Below are positions 18,924 through 28,553 of a DNA stretch of 64,000 nt, piece by piece. Position numbers and translations under genes: made by a program. The stretch covers positions 1 to 64,000 of the forward strand of contig JAFYYW010000026.1 in NCBI GenBank assembly GCA_017548985.1, read 5' to 3'. How positions within the stretch are numbered: the first letter of the stretch is position 1; each line of letters opens with the position of its first letter. The stretch is from Bacteroidales bacterium (GTDB taxonomy: Bacteria > Bacteroidota > Bacteroidia > Bacteroidales > UBA932). The notes under the pieces are model-generated. The model made no database searches, was not told where the DNA came from, and saw nothing but the letters and a program-made list of their open reading frames with translations.

Positions 18924-18930
18924 CATCTGA

Positions 18931-18938
18931 CAAAAATA
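18931..18938 (-). promoter_or_regulatory. Bacteroidota -7 box (TATTTTTG) upstream of the M28-like gene
   Basis: On the minus strand this reads TATTTTTG, an exact match to TAnnTTTG. Predicted transcription starts near 18924, so translation of the M28-like gene should begin at the TTG at 18898-18900. Confidence 0.5.
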
Positions 18939-18967
18939 GGAATTTTACCCCTTATTATAAAATTAAA

Positions 18968-20998
18968 ATGAAAAGGCTCGTTTTTTCCCTGCTTCTTTTC
19001 TTGTCACTGGCCACGGTTTGCCGCGCCCAGTACGACAAGGACGTCTTCATGTTCAGGGGAAGGCAGGCTCTTTCTGAGGGACGTTACGCTGACGCTATCA
19101 GCCAGTTCAACATCCTGGCCCGTCTGGATTCCACTGACAGTTGGGTTTTCTTCTACAGGGGTATCTCCAAGTATAACCTCGGTGACATCAGGGGCGCGCA
19201 GAGTGATTTTGACGCTTCCGTAAGGCTTAACCCCGTGTTCACGAACGGCTATCATTTCCGCGCTATAACTCTCAGCCGGTCAGGTAAATACGATGATGCT
19301 CTCGCGGATTTCGACAAGGCTATGGAACTGCGTCCGGGTCTGATTGGACTGTACTTCAGCCGAGGGGTTACCTACTTCCTCGCGCAGAGGTTCGAGAATG
19401 CCGTGAGCGATTTTGACCGCTATATCCGGAAGGAACCTAAAGACCCTTCCGCATATCTGAACCGGGGCGCCTCATATCTCTTCCTGGCTGACACGACAAA
19501 GGCCCTTGCCGACTATAACAAGGCCATTTCGCTCGACCGCTTCGACCCTGAGGGTTATATTCGCCGGGGAAGAGTCTATGCCCTCCAGAAGAACTACAAG
19601 GGTGCGATCGCCGATATGGACAAGGCGATATCACTGGACACGACCAACACCTTCGCCTATTTCAACAGGGCGCTTATGTTCTACGAGTCTAATGACTACA
19701 ACTCCGCCATGGCGGATCTGAACAGGGTGCTCCGGGAGGAGCCGGGCAACGCCCTGACCCTATACAACAGGAGTCTCATCAGTGCCCAGGTGGGTAACTT
19801 CGAAGATGCCTTGGCCGACATGGACCGTGTCATTAACATCAATCCGGACAACGTTCTGGCCTACTACAACAGGGCATCTTACTTTGTCCAGATGGGCCGG
19901 TGGTTGGACGCTCTTGACGACTATGACAAGGCGATCGAGTTGTATCCGGACTTCGCCAAGGCCTATCTGAATCGCTCTTACGTGAAGAATATGCTCGGGC
20001 GTACCAGGTCCTCAAAGCAGGACTATGACACCGCCCAGAGGAAGGTACGTGAATATAGGGCCAAGACTTCCAGTGAGGAGGCTTCTTTTGCCGACACTAC
20101 CAAGAAATACAGTTCCCTTATCGCTCTGGACGCCGATTTCGCCAAGAAAGGCTTTGACAACGAGCTCCTCCAGAACCGGGACATCAACATCCGCCTGCGT
20201 CCTCTCTACAAGTTCAGTCTCTCCGCTACCAAGGACAACCGCAATGTCGCCCTTCGTCACAGGTATGAGAACCTGTTGATAGACAAGTTCATATCCGATT
20301 CTCCGATCAATATGGCGATATCCAACGCCGACTCGATTCCGAAGCCGCGTTTCGAGCAGGGGATTGACGCCTCGATATATGGCGACTCCTACCTTGCCGC
20401 CGGAGATCCTAAGAGCCTGACTGAGGCGGACAGGCAGTTCATCAGAGGCCTCTACAGTGTCCAGTCAAAACAGTTCTCCACAGCCTTGAACCAATTTGAC
20501 GCCGCTGTGAACGCTCCTCCGGAAGGCCGTTATTCCGAGTATTACAAAGCCTTCTATTATCTCAACAGGGGAGTCTTGAGGGCGGAGATGATCGACTTCA
20601 TCTCCTCCATTGAGAACAATGTCCAGACTTTGACCATGGACGACCAGGGTACCACCAGGGCCAGGGTACGTGACCAGGTCAGCCGGACTTATGACTATTC
20701 CGAGGCGATTGACGACATGCTCTCCGCGGACAGGCTCCTTCCGGGTGTGCCATACATCTACTTTAATCTCGGCAACCTTTATTGCCTCTCCTCGAAGTTT
20801 GTGGAGTCGGTTGACAACTATACCAAGGCTATCAATGTGTTCCCTTACATGGGAGACGCCTATTATAACCGTGGCCTTGTCCTGATATATCTGAAAGACA
20901 AGGAGAAAGGCTGCATTGACCTGTCCAGGGCCGGTGAGTTGGGTGTCGGGGACGCCTACAGCGTTATTTCCAAATATTGCGAGGAGGAAAAGAATTGA
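18968..20998 (+). CDS. Secreted tetratricopeptide-repeat (TPR) protein
   Basis: About 676 residues: signal peptide (MKRLVFSLLLFLSLATVCRAQ) followed by at least nine consecutive 34-residue TPR units (about 25-345), recognisable by GxYxDAxxDxxxAI and AYYNRA patterns such as YADAISQFNILARLD, YDDALADFDKAMELRP and YKGAIADMDKAISLD. A second, spaced group of TPRs occupies the C-terminus (VESVDNYTKAINVFPYMGDAYYNRG). The middle (about 370-520) is not repetitive. Probably a periplasmic scaffold; no enzymatic motif. The start is the ATG at 18968, downstream of the promoter box. The stop overlaps the TTG start of the MBL gene (TTGA). Confidence 0.88.
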   Translation: MKRLVFSLLLFLSLATVCRAQYDKDVFMFRGRQALSEGRYADAISQFNILARLDSTDSWVFFYRGISKYNLGDIRGAQSDFDASVRLNPVFTNGYHFRAITLSRSGKYDDALADFDKAMELRPGLIGLYFSRGVTYFLAQRFENAVSDFDRYIRKEPKDPSAYLNRGASYLFLADTTKALADYNKAISLDRFDPEGYIRRGRVYALQKNYKGAIADMDKAISLDTTNTFAYFNRALMFYESNDYNSAMADLNRVLREEPGNALTLYNRSLISAQVGNFEDALADMDRVININPDNVLAYYNRASYFVQMGRWLDALDDYDKAIELYPDFAKAYLNRSYVKNMLGRTRSSKQDYDTAQRKVREYRAKTSSEEASFADTTKKYSSLIALDADFAKKGFDNELLQNRDINIRLRPLYKFSLSATKDNRNVALRHRYENLLIDKFISDSPINMAISNADSIPKPRFEQGIDASIYGDSYLAAGDPKSLTEADRQFIRGLYSVQSKQFSTALNQFDAAVNAPPEGRYSEYYKAFYYLNRGVLRAEMIDFISSIENNVQTLTMDDQGTTRARVRDQVSRTYDYSEAIDDMLSADRLLPGVPYIYFNLGNLYCLSSKFVESVDNYTKAINVFPYMGDAYYNRGLVLIYLKDKEKGCIDLSRAGELGVGDAYSVISKYCEEEKN

Positions 20999-21843
20999 CC
21001 CTTAAGTTCATGAGCCTCTCGAGCGGGAGCTGCGGCAACTGCTATTTCCTTCATGACGGGAGGTTCGGGATTGTCATTGACGCGGGTGTCAGCCTGCGTC
21101 GCCTCAAAAAGATCCTCGCGGAGAGAGGTTTCGGTCTGGACTCTTTCCAAGCCATCCTTGTCACACACGATCATCTTGACCATATACGTCATCTCGGCTC
21201 CTGGTGCAAGCACCTCCAGAAGCCGGTCTACGCCACCAAGATTCTCCATAAAGCCCTGGCGTGGCATAGTTTCACCCAGGATTGGATAGATCTGTGCAGG
21301 TGTGATCTCGAGACCGGTCCCACAACTCTCCCTCTCGGGCCTGATCCGAAGGACAACCCTGTGGTCCAGCCATTTGTCGTGCCACACGACGCCACACAGA
21401 CAGTCGGCTATTTCATCCGTTGGCATGGTTGCGGCTTCTTCCTCATGACCGACGCCGGCAGGGTGACCCCGGAGGCCCTTGAATATGCCTCGCGGGCGGA
21501 TGTGGTCGTATTCGAGTCTAACTACGATACAGACATGTTATTCGGAGGCCCTTACCCCCATGATCTGAAGATGCGCATCTGCAAGGGTAACGGCCATCTT
21601 TCGAACGATGAGTGCGCTGAGGCTGTCAAGGCTTTCTGGCATCCTGGTCTCAAGCATTTATTCCTCTGCCACCTCAGCGAGAACAACAACACTCCTCGTC
21701 TCGCTTTTGAGGCCTCGGCGGCAGCTTTGCGTTCTATTGAAGTAGGTAACGGTTTGACAGCCAAGGATATAACAAATCTTCAGGCATTGCCGAGAACATC
21801 TCCCTCTGGGATTTTCGATATTTATGACTATATTTCAGACTGA
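20995..21843 (+). CDS. MBL-fold hydrolase, WalJ/YycJ-like
   Basis: About 282 residues from the TTG at 20995, which overlaps the preceding stop (TTGA) and follows GAGGAGG; an ATG at 21010 would remove the first beta strand. Signature: FMSLSSGSCGNCYFL, IVIDAGVSLRRL, metal motif VTHDHLDHIRH, a late TDAGR, FESNYD and FLCHLSENNN. These fit the WalJ/YycJ group of MBL phosphodiesterase/exonuclease-like proteins. In other phyla WalJ influences coordination of DNA replication and division; here the role is only inferred. Translationally coupled to the TPR gene and followed 22 bp later by a GH3 gene. Confidence 0.87.
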   Translation: MTLKFMSLSSGSCGNCYFLHDGRFGIVIDAGVSLRRLKKILAERGFGLDSFQAILVTHDHLDHIRHLGSWCKHLQKPVYATKILHKALAWHSFTQDWIDLCRCDLETGPTTLPLGPDPKDNPVVQPFVVPHDATQTVGYFIRWHGCGFFLMTDAGRVTPEALEYASRADVVVFESNYDTDMLFGGPYPHDLKMRICKGNGHLSNDECAEAVKAFWHPGLKHLFLCHLSENNNTPRLAFEASAAALRSIEVGNGLTAKDITNLQALPRTSPSGIFDIYDYISD

Positions 21844-21865
21844 TTAATCAATCTCGAACCTTTTT

Positions 21866-24169
21866 ATGAAAAAAGCATTATTGACATTGGCGTTGATGGG
21901 CGCCGCCATTTTCTCTTATTCGCAACCTCAGCTCCGGAATGACAACATTGAGGAGGTGATTAAGGCGATGACTGTCCAGGAGAAAGCCACTATCCTTGTT
22001 GGAGGAGCGAGGGCCGCCATGGTAAATGGTGTGACCTCCGGGATGATCGCCCAGGTGCCCGGCGCCGCCGGTAACACCAGGCCTGTCGAGCGTCTCGGTA
22101 TCCCCGGGACTGTTCTGGCTGACGGCCCAGCCGGCCTTAGGATAAGTCCTACCCGCCAGGGTGACAACCGCGCTTATTACGCCACGGGATTCCCGGTCGG
22201 GACCCTGTTGGCCAGTTCTTGGGATACGGCCCTTGTCGAGAAAGTCACTTCCGCGATGGGCAATGAGGTCCTCGAGTATGGAGTCGACGTTATCCTTGCC
22301 CCGGGTATGAATATTCACCGTAACCCTCTGTGCGGACGTAATTTCGAATATTTCTCCGAGGATCCTGTCCTCTCCGGAAAGATGGCCGCGGCATATGTGC
22401 GTGGCATCCAGGGCAACGGTGTAGGCACATCTATCAAGCACTTCGCCGCCAATAACCAGGAGACCAACCGTAATGAGAATGACGCCCGCATCAGTCCCAG
22501 GGCCCTGCGGGAGATATATCTGAAGAACTTCGAGATCGCTGTCAAAGAGGGAAAGCCATGGACGGTGATGAGCTCCTACAACAAACTGAATGGGGAATAC
22601 ACCCAGCAGAAAGAGGAGTTGCTGACCATAGCCCTGCGCGATGAGTGGGGATTCGACGGAATCGTCATGACAGACTGGGGAAGCAAGGAGAACACCGTCA
22701 AGTCCGCCAAGTCTGGGAACGACCTGATGGAGCCCGGCAACCAGAACGAGATAGATCGTATCGTGGCCGCGGTCGAGGATGGCAGGATTACCGCCAAAGA
22801 GCTTGACAGGAATGTACGGAACATGCTGAATTACATTGTGAAAACTCCGCATTTCAAAGGTTACAAGCCTTCCGGGACTCCTGATCTCAAGGCTCATGCT
22901 GCTGTCGCCCGCGAGGCTGCCGGAGAGTCTATCGTGATGCTCCGCAACGAGTCTAACACCTTGCCTTTGAAAGGAGGGGAGAAGGTTGCCCTCTATGGTG
23001 TCACCTCCGTGGACTTCGTGGCTGGCGGAACCGGTTCAGGCAATGTCAACAAGGCTTATGTGGTCAATATGGTGGATGCCCTTGAGGGAGCCGGGTTCAC
23101 CCTGGACAAGGCCCTGAAGGACTATTACAAGGAATATAAGGCTTATGACGCCGCTTCCAAGGCGCTCAACGCCGGTGGCGCAAGATCGTTCTGGGGAAGC
23201 TCCAAGCTTTCCGAGGTCGCCATTCCGGCCGCCGCCATCCAGGCTGAGGCAGAGGCAAATGATGTGGCTGTCGTGGTGCTTGGCCGTAACGCGGGGGAGG
23301 GCGCCGACCGCAAGCAGATGGACGATTTCGAGCTGACCCAGATTGAGAGGGAACTTCTCCAGAATGTGAGTACCTCTTTCAGGGCCAAGGGAAAGAAAGT
23401 CGTCGTGGTCCTGAATATCGGTGGAGTCATCGAGACGTCATCCTGGAAGGGGCTGGCTGACGCCATCCTTCTTCCATGGTCGCCAGGTCAGGAAGGCGCC
23501 AACGCGATCGCTGACGTGATGACCGGCAAAACCAACCCTTCCGGAAAGCTTCCAATGACCTTCCCGGTCAATTTCATCGACCATCCGTCTTCATCCGACT
23601 TCCCTTATAACTACGCTCCCCAGCAGTCCCGTTTCGGGGGATTTGGACGTAGAGTCGCTCAGAAAGATGTGGATTACACAGACTATGCTGAGGGTATTTG
23701 GGTTGGCTACCGCCACTTCGTGACCCGTGGTGTGGAGGTCTCTTATCCCTTCGGATTCGGTATGAGCTACACCTCCTTCAATTATTCAAAACCTGTTGTC
23801 AAGGTTGTCCAGGACGGTTTGGAGGCATCTGTGACTGTCACGAACACAGGCTATGTCGCCGGTAAGGAGGTGGTTGAGGTATATGTCCACGCTCCTGAAG
23901 GCGGACTTGAGAAACCGGACCGTGAGCTTAAGGCTTTTACCAAGACCAAGTCGCTCGCGCCCGGGGAGAGCCAGACCGTTACTGTCAAGATTGACAACTA
24001 TTCGCTGGCCTCATTCAACGAGGCCGCTAATGAGTGGCAGGCTCCCGCTGGCAACTACCAGGTGATGTTCGGAGCGAGTGTCTGCGACATTAGGGCAGAG
24101 GCTCCGTACAAGATGAAGAAGGCCGCGTCATGGCCTGTTTTGGCGGCTTTCGAGCTGGATTCTGATTAA
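21866..24169 (+). CDS. Glycoside hydrolase family 3, secreted beta-glucosidase-like
   Basis: A 767-residue exported enzyme (signal peptide to about SYSQ). Layout: GH3 N-terminal TIM barrel (about 25-320) with LADGPAGLR, the KHF-x6-ETNR region (about 191-202) and the nucleophile Asp270 in GFDGIVMTDWGS; alpha/beta C-terminal domain (about 350-590) with ESIVMLRNESNTLPL and a NAGEGADRKQ loop; and a fibronectin-III-like domain at the end (VTNTGYVAGKEVVEVYVHAP). There is no PA14 insert. The most likely activity is exo-acting beta-glucosidase or beta-xylosidase on oligosaccharides in the periplasm. No SusCD pair or other glycosidase is nearby, so this is not a typical polysaccharide utilization locus. 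Confidence 0.93.
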   Translation: MKKALLTLALMGAAIFSYSQPQLRNDNIEEVIKAMTVQEKATILVGGARAAMVNGVTSGMIAQVPGAAGNTRPVERLGIPGTVLADGPAGLRISPTRQGDNRAYYATGFPVGTLLASSWDTALVEKVTSAMGNEVLEYGVDVILAPGMNIHRNPLCGRNFEYFSEDPVLSGKMAAAYVRGIQGNGVGTSIKHFAANNQETNRNENDARISPRALREIYLKNFEIAVKEGKPWTVMSSYNKLNGEYTQQKEELLTIALRDEWGFDGIVMTDWGSKENTVKSAKSGNDLMEPGNQNEIDRIVAAVEDGRITAKELDRNVRNMLNYIVKTPHFKGYKPSGTPDLKAHAAVAREAAGESIVMLRNESNTLPLKGGEKVALYGVTSVDFVAGGTGSGNVNKAYVVNMVDALEGAGFTLDKALKDYYKEYKAYDAASKALNAGGARSFWGSSKLSEVAIPAAAIQAEAEANDVAVVVLGRNAGEGADRKQMDDFELTQIERELLQNVSTSFRAKGKKVVVVLNIGGVIETSSWKGLADAILLPWSPGQEGANAIADVMTGKTNPSGKLPMTFPVNFIDHPSSSDFPYNYAPQQSRFGGFGRRVAQKDVDYTDYAEGIWVGYRHFVTRGVEVSYPFGFGMSYTSFNYSKPVVKVVQDGLEASVTVTNTGYVAGKEVVEVYVHAPEGGLEKPDRELKAFTKTKSLAPGESQTVTVKIDNYSLASFNEAANEWQAPAGNYQVMFGASVCDIRAEAPYKMKKAASWPVLAAFELDSD

Positions 24170-24184
24170 TCTATTGGTACTTAA

Positions 24185-24216
24185 TTTGCAGAAGGTTTTC
24201 TCTCGAAATAACTTTG
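24185..24216 (+). promoter_or_regulatory. Complete Bacteroidota promoter (TTTG-N20-TAACTTTG) for the glutathione peroxidase
   Basis: The -33 element TTTG (24185-24188) is followed after 20 nt by the -7 element TAACTTTG (24209-24216), the best two-part match in the window. The ATG at 24233 is 16 bp downstream, so the leader is short. It separates this gene's transcription from the GH3 gene. Confidence 0.7.
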
Positions 24217-24232
24217 AAACATAACGGACATA

Positions 24233-24841
24233 ATGAGACTTAAGGTTTTAGCTACGGCCATCGCCACACTTGCCATCGCCTCGACTATGAGCGCGCAGAG
24301 CATATATGACTTCAAGGTCACCGACATGAACGGGAAAGAGGTTTCCCTTTCCGAATACAAGGGCAAGGTCCTTCTTATCGTCAACACGGCCACAAAATGT
24401 GGTTTCACGCCTCAGTACGAGGAACTTCAGGAGATGTATGACAAGTATAAGGACAAGGGTCTTGTGATCCTGGATTTCCCTTGCAACCAGTTCGGTGAGC
24501 AGGCTCCCGGCGACATCGCTTCTATACATGAGTTCTGCACGGAGAAATATAACACGACTTTTCCCCAGTTTGACAAGGTCGAGGTCAATGGGGCTAATGA
24601 GAGCCCGTTGTTCGCTTTCTTGAAGTCAAAGCAGGGCTTCAAGGGTTTTGGCAACGGAACACAGGCAAAGTTCATGGATGAGATGATGAAAAAGAGCGAC
24701 CCCAACTATGCCTCCAAGCCCGACATCAAGTGGAACTTCACCAAGTTCCTCGTGGACTCGAAGGGTGAGGTGGTCGCCAGGTTCGAGCCTACCGCCAGCA
24801 TGAATTTCGTCAGCACTGTGGTAAGCTCAAAGCTTTATTAA
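24233..24841 (+). CDS. Glutathione-peroxidase-family thiol peroxidase, exported
   Basis: 202 residues: signal peptide (to about MSAQ) then a thioredoxin-fold peroxidase. Catalytic tetrad positions are visible: Cys56 in NTATKCGFTPQY (not selenocysteine), Gln in FPCNQFG, and Trp-Asn in IKWNFTKFLVD. The family reduces hydroperoxides; bacterial Cys forms usually use thioredoxin rather than glutathione. The signal peptide puts it in the periplasm, which is common in Bacteroidota. Its stop overlaps the stop of the convergent M64 gene. Confidence 0.93.
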   Translation: MRLKVLATAIATLAIASTMSAQSIYDFKVTDMNGKEVSLSEYKGKVLLIVNTATKCGFTPQYEELQEMYDKYKDKGLVILDFPCNQFGEQAPGDIASIHEFCTEKYNTTFPQFDKVEVNGANESPLFAFLKSKQGFKGFGNGTQAKFMDEMMKKSDPNYASKPDIKWNFTKFLVDSKGEVVARFEPTASMNFVSTVVSSKLY

Positions 24842-26172
24842 TCAACTGCTTCCTTAGTGTAGAAATCAATCATGTCCCTGATCGCCTCACGGCAGACAGG
24901 ACAGAAAGACGGGTAGGAGTTGGTGTTCATCCTGCAATCCGGGAAACCTCTCCAGACACCCTTGCTCTGATAGCCGCCGCCTTCGTAAAGGTCGACGGCT
25001 ATTTTTTCTTTCGTGTTCTTCTTTCCCTTCCAATCAATATTGGTGTCGTCGCTGCGGAACTTTTCCCCTACAAGGCTCCGCCATTTCGAGTCGAAATCAC
25101 GCATCGTAGTGATATTCTTCTCCCAAGGCTCGACATCGGGATAGTAGTACTCCGAATATTGGTCGTCATAGTGGTACTCGTCAGCGAGCCCGGCGAAACT
25201 GTGTCCGAACTCGTGGACCACCACAGGCCTGAAACCGGGGTGGTGCGCGGTTGTCAAGGTATATGAGTTATATATTCCTCCTCCACCGTAAGTGTCTGTG
25301 TTGGCGAGGATTATGATATGCTCATAAGGGATTCCGGCGAGCAGGTCATGGAGCTGGAAAAGGTGAAGGGTGGTCAGATAGCGCTCCGTGTAGAACGAGT
25401 CGAAATTGGAGCCTACAGCGGTCGTTCTCCAGAGGCCCTCCCGAGGCACGCTGACGCCGCTATCCTTTGACGGGCTCTTGACGCATACCAAGTTGAACCT
25501 GTCGCTCATCGATTTGAACGGCTCATGGGCCCAGAGGCTCGCCATGGCCTCCTTGGCGTCCGCCATAAAGGTTTCCATCTCCGCCTCGGTGTAACCTTCG
25601 GCCACTATGGCGACATCAATCCTCTCATCGCTTTTAGGGTCTGATGACAGATCCTCACCTCCTTTCCAGATCCATTCATATGGAGCGGAATTCATTCCCA
25701 CAGGCCTTATCAGGATGTCTTCCGGATCGACCACATGTGAGAATGAGCAAGAGATATTTCCGTCCCGGAAATTGAAGAGCTCAATGGTGACCAGGGTCTT
25801 CTCGGTAGGCATAGGGGTGAGGAACACATTCTCAAAACCCTTGGCGAGCTTGGTCGCCTCTTCGGTGGTCTGCCATTCCTGGAATAGTGTTGAGAAAGAT
25901 GTCTTGTATACAACCTTATCAAAATCAGTCCCTTCCGAACTCCGTACACTAAGTGTCAGCTGGCCGTTGCCCTTGAGGGGAACCTTGTCGAGATTGACCC
26001 GCTTACCTGCCCATCCCTCAATGGAGCATAGCTCCGCGAGAGTGACGGATTGATCCTTGTCATTGCCACTGAATATATAGTCCAGCCGGAGGGTCCTCGA
26101 GAAATCCAATGGCTGCGCGGACAAGGAAACAGTGGTCACAAACGCGGCCACCATGGTGAACACCTTTCTCAT
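24838..26172 (-). CDS. M64-family metallopeptidase (IgA-peptidase-like), secreted
   Basis: A 444-residue protein with a signal peptide (MRKVFTMVAAFVTTVSLSAQ). An N-terminal beta-sandwich (about 22-150) is followed by the M64 catalytic domain. Zinc motif HEFGHSFAGLADEY (His320, Glu321, His324, and the D/E pair 331-332) plus IVAEGYTEAEMETF and TYGGGGIYN define the family. M64 includes Clostridium ramosum IgA peptidase; most Bacteroidota members are uncharacterised, so IgA cleavage is not implied. Last gene of the minus-strand run that starts with dnaN, 6 bp after the aminotransferase-like gene. No C-terminal sorting domain is present. Confidence 0.9.
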   Translation of the reverse strand: MRKVFTMVAAFVTTVSLSAQPLDFSRTLRLDYIFSGNDKDQSVTLAELCSIEGWAGKRVNLDKVPLKGNGQLTLSVRSSEGTDFDKVVYKTSFSTLFQEWQTTEEATKLAKGFENVFLTPMPTEKTLVTIELFNFRDGNISCSFSHVVDPEDILIRPVGMNSAPYEWIWKGGEDLSSDPKSDERIDVAIVAEGYTEAEMETFMADAKEAMASLWAHEPFKSMSDRFNLVCVKSPSKDSGVSVPREGLWRTTAVGSNFDSFYTERYLTTLHLFQLHDLLAGIPYEHIIILANTDTYGGGGIYNSYTLTTAHHPGFRPVVVHEFGHSFAGLADEYHYDDQYSEYYYPDVEPWEKNITTMRDFDSKWRSLVGEKFRSDDTNIDWKGKKNTKEKIAVDLYEGGGYQSKGVWRGFPDCRMNTNSYPSFCPVCREAIRDMIDFYTKEAVD

Positions 26173-26178
26173 ATCAGC

Positions 26179-27426
26179 TTATTTCAAAAGTCTTTTAAAG
26201 CCTTTAGCGATACGCTCCACGGCTTCCTGGAGTCTTTCCCGCTGGCAGGCCATGTTGATTCTCATGAATCCGTCCAGGCCATACATCTCGCCTCCGTTGA
26301 TCCATACCTTCTCGTTCTCTAAAAGGCTCTTCTCTATCTCCATCGAAGGCATCTTGATGGCGGAAACGTCGACCCATGCCAGATAGGTTCCTTCGACCTT
26401 GCTGACGGGGAAGAGAGGAAGCTCCCGCTCGAAGAAGTCCACCAGCATGCGGTAGTTGCCTTGGAGATACTCCATAAGCTCTTTTATCCATTGCTCGCCG
26501 TAATTGTAAGCGGCCTGGAGGGCATCTACCCCGAAGGGATTCAAATCACAGTGCTCCCATACATTTATCACCTTCTCTATCAGCTTCTTCCAATCAGGAT
26601 TGTTGGTGATGATGTTGGATATTCCAAGACCGGCGATATTGAAGGACTTGCTGGGGGAGTTCATGGTGATGGTGTTGTCCTGGTCTATCATCGCCATTGG
26701 TGTGAAATGGTAGCCTGGCATCTCCAGTTCACAGTGGATCTCGTCGCTGACTATCACGACTCCGTTACGGCGGCAGATGTCAGCCACCTTCTGGAGATCC
26801 TCCTTGGGCCAGACCCGGCCGCAGGGGTTGTGAGGGTTGCAAAAGAGAAGGACCTTGGTCATAGGGTCAGCGGCTTTTCTCTCCAGGTCATTGAAATCGA
26901 TGTACCATGTCGCCTGGTCGCCCTCAAGGTCGTAGATGAGCTTGTTGGCGGCAATCTCGCAGCCGACATTGCGTATTGTGGAGAAGAAGCAGTTGTAGGC
27001 GGGGGACTGGATGATAATCTTGGGCAGCTCGCCATCCGGGCCTTTGCCTCCATTCGGTTTCTCGACCACATTGCCCTCAGAGTCAATCTCATAGTGGGTC
27101 AACGCGTAAGTCACTATCGACATTCCGGGAACGATTCCATCCACAGGAATATACCAGTCTTTCTCCGTATGCCAGCCGCGGCGTCGGGCCCACCAGCTGA
27201 TAGCCGCCTCATAATAGCTGTCAGGAATATGAGTGTAGCCGAACACGCTGTGCTTCACTCTTTTACGGAGCGCCTTCACAATCTCGGGAGCGGCCTTGAA
27301 ATCCATGTCCGCCACCCAGAGAGGCAGCACATCCTCATCTATCGGCCCAGCTGGGCTTACGGCATCCCACTTGACACAGTTCGAGCCGCGCCTCACTGTC
27401 ATCTCATCAAAATCGTACTTTCCCAT
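26179..27426 (-). CDS. MalY/PatB-type PLP-dependent C-S lyase or aminotransferase
   Basis: A 415-residue fold-type I PLP enzyme. Family signs: WVADMDFKAAPEI, HSVFGYTHIPDSYYEA, CNPHNPCGRVW, VSDEIHCEL and the PLP lysine K260 in NSPSKSFNIAGL. MalY/PatB enzymes cleave cystathionine or cysteine (beta-lyase) and act in methionine/sulfur metabolism. A stretch of about 22 residues (114-135, DSEGNVVEKPNGGKGPDGEL) enlarges the loop before IIIQSPAY compared with typical 390-residue members. It is 5 bp downstream of the binding lipoprotein gene and 6 bp upstream of the M64 gene. Confidence 0.9.
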   Translation of the reverse strand: MGKYDFDEMTVRRGSNCVKWDAVSPAGPIDEDVLPLWVADMDFKAAPEIVKALRKRVKHSVFGYTHIPDSYYEAAISWWARRRGWHTEKDWYIPVDGIVPGMSIVTYALTHYEIDSEGNVVEKPNGGKGPDGELPKIIIQSPAYNCFFSTIRNVGCEIAANKLIYDLEGDQATWYIDFNDLERKAADPMTKVLLFCNPHNPCGRVWPKEDLQKVADICRRNGVVIVSDEIHCELEMPGYHFTPMAMIDQDNTITMNSPSKSFNIAGLGISNIITNNPDWKKLIEKVINVWEHCDLNPFGVDALQAAYNYGEQWIKELMEYLQGNYRMLVDFFERELPLFPVSKVEGTYLAWVDVSAIKMPSMEIEKSLLENEKVWINGGEMYGLDGFMRINMACQRERLQEAVERIAKGFKRLLK

Positions 27427-27431
27427 CTCAA

Positions 27432-28553
27432 TTAAATAATTGGTTTGTAGTATATCTCGTTATTATAACTTTCTTCAGTCGGGTGAAGGATCCCCGCCAG
27501 GTCCCGCAGCACGAGATCAGGACGGACCACTCCGCCTTGCCAGATGTCGTTGCCGCCTTTGGCGTTGACCCTATTGTTGTCGTTCCAGACGACTGGGAAG
27601 CCGTCCGGCACCATTCCAGCGGCGTTATCCTTAATCCTGCCCAGCATGTCACTGAATATAGGGTTGACTCCGAGAAGGTCTTTCTCCGAGGAGCACCAGC
27701 CCACATTTAGCCAGCAATCGGCTTCTTTGCTTAATGAATATGCCTTCTCGACCGACATCACCGTCGACGCGGTTTTCCCTTCCTCGCAACCCAGGACCTC
27801 GCCTCCGGCGTCATGGATCATGACAGCCAGATAGTTGTCCGACGCTGGGACGAACCATTGGTCGTTATAGGGGATATTGAGCAAGACTTTCCTTGGCGTG
27901 ACGCCACTCTCACTGATGCTCTCGGCGATGGCTGAATAGTTCGTTCTCACCACCGATAGCACAGAGTCCGCTTCGGCCATGTTACCTGTGAGCGCGCCGA
28001 ACATGCGGATATATGCCGCCCTGGCCAGAGGGTGCCTCTCAAGATGCTCATTCACAGTCAACACCTTGATTCCCAACTGTTTCAGCCTGACTATGAATGG
28101 CGACTCAACCCCCGAAACGGCATATGTCAGCACTACCTCAGGCCTTAGCGCCACAATCCTCTCATAGTCTGGCGCGCTGTCGTACCCGACATCGGTCATG
28201 ATCGTCCTCTCCGCGTCAGAAGATTCCGCCGCAAGCCGGTCAGCAAATATGTAGTCGGGGCCGGAGACGCCGACTATGATGTCGGTGCGGCCGATCGCGT
28301 CGAGGAATCCATAGTGCGATGTGCTCATGACGATGAGCCGGCTAAGGGGATGATCGACGACGAGGGAATCCCTGGAGCCGTCAAAAGGGGAGACGGACAC
28401 TATGGTCCATCCCCCCTGTGGCCTTTCGGTGACACTGAATAACTCCGGCTCACCAGCCTCGGCCCGACTGTCGCCATGATGTCTCCCGCCGCAGGAACAC
28501 AGAAGAGTACCCAATACGGCAAAAAACCAAATCAAGCGACAGAAATAACTCAT
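27432..28553 (-). CDS. Periplasmic substrate-binding lipoprotein, BtuF/FepB-like
   Basis: A 373-residue lipoprotein (hydrophobic start, lipobox region TLLCSC). It has the two-lobe, helix-linked cobalamin/ferric-siderophore binding fold: RLIVMSTSHYGFLDAIGRTDIIVGV, PDYERIVALRPEVVLTY, the LKQLGIKVLTVNE segment, VLLNIPYNDQWFVPASDNY and the ADCWLNVGWCSSE region. This is the ABC-importer binding protein for a metal chelate (cobalamin, heme or siderophore). No permease or ATPase gene is nearby in the window, so it is an orphan here. It abuts the exonuclease gene with no gap. Confidence 0.85.
   Translation of the reverse strand: MSYFCRLIWFFAVLGTLLCSCGGRHHGDSRAEAGEPELFSVTERPQGGWTIVSVSPFDGSRDSLVVDHPLSRLIVMSTSHYGFLDAIGRTDIIVGVSGPDYIFADRLAAESSDAERTIMTDVGYDSAPDYERIVALRPEVVLTYAVSGVESPFIVRLKQLGIKVLTVNEHLERHPLARAAYIRMFGALTGNMAEADSVLSVVRTNYSAIAESISESGVTPRKVLLNIPYNDQWFVPASDNYLAVMIHDAGGEVLGCEEGKTASTVMSVEKAYSLSKEADCWLNVGWCSSEKDLLGVNPIFSDMLGRIKDNAAGMVPDGFPVVWNDNNRVNAKGGNDIWQGGVVRPDLVLRDLAGILHPTEESYNNEIYYKPII

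Noticed and set aside
26995..27090. Extra loop in the MalY-type gene as another palindromic insertion
   Set aside because: The DNA of residues 114-135 shows no clear inverted repeat, so it is left as ordinary loop variation.
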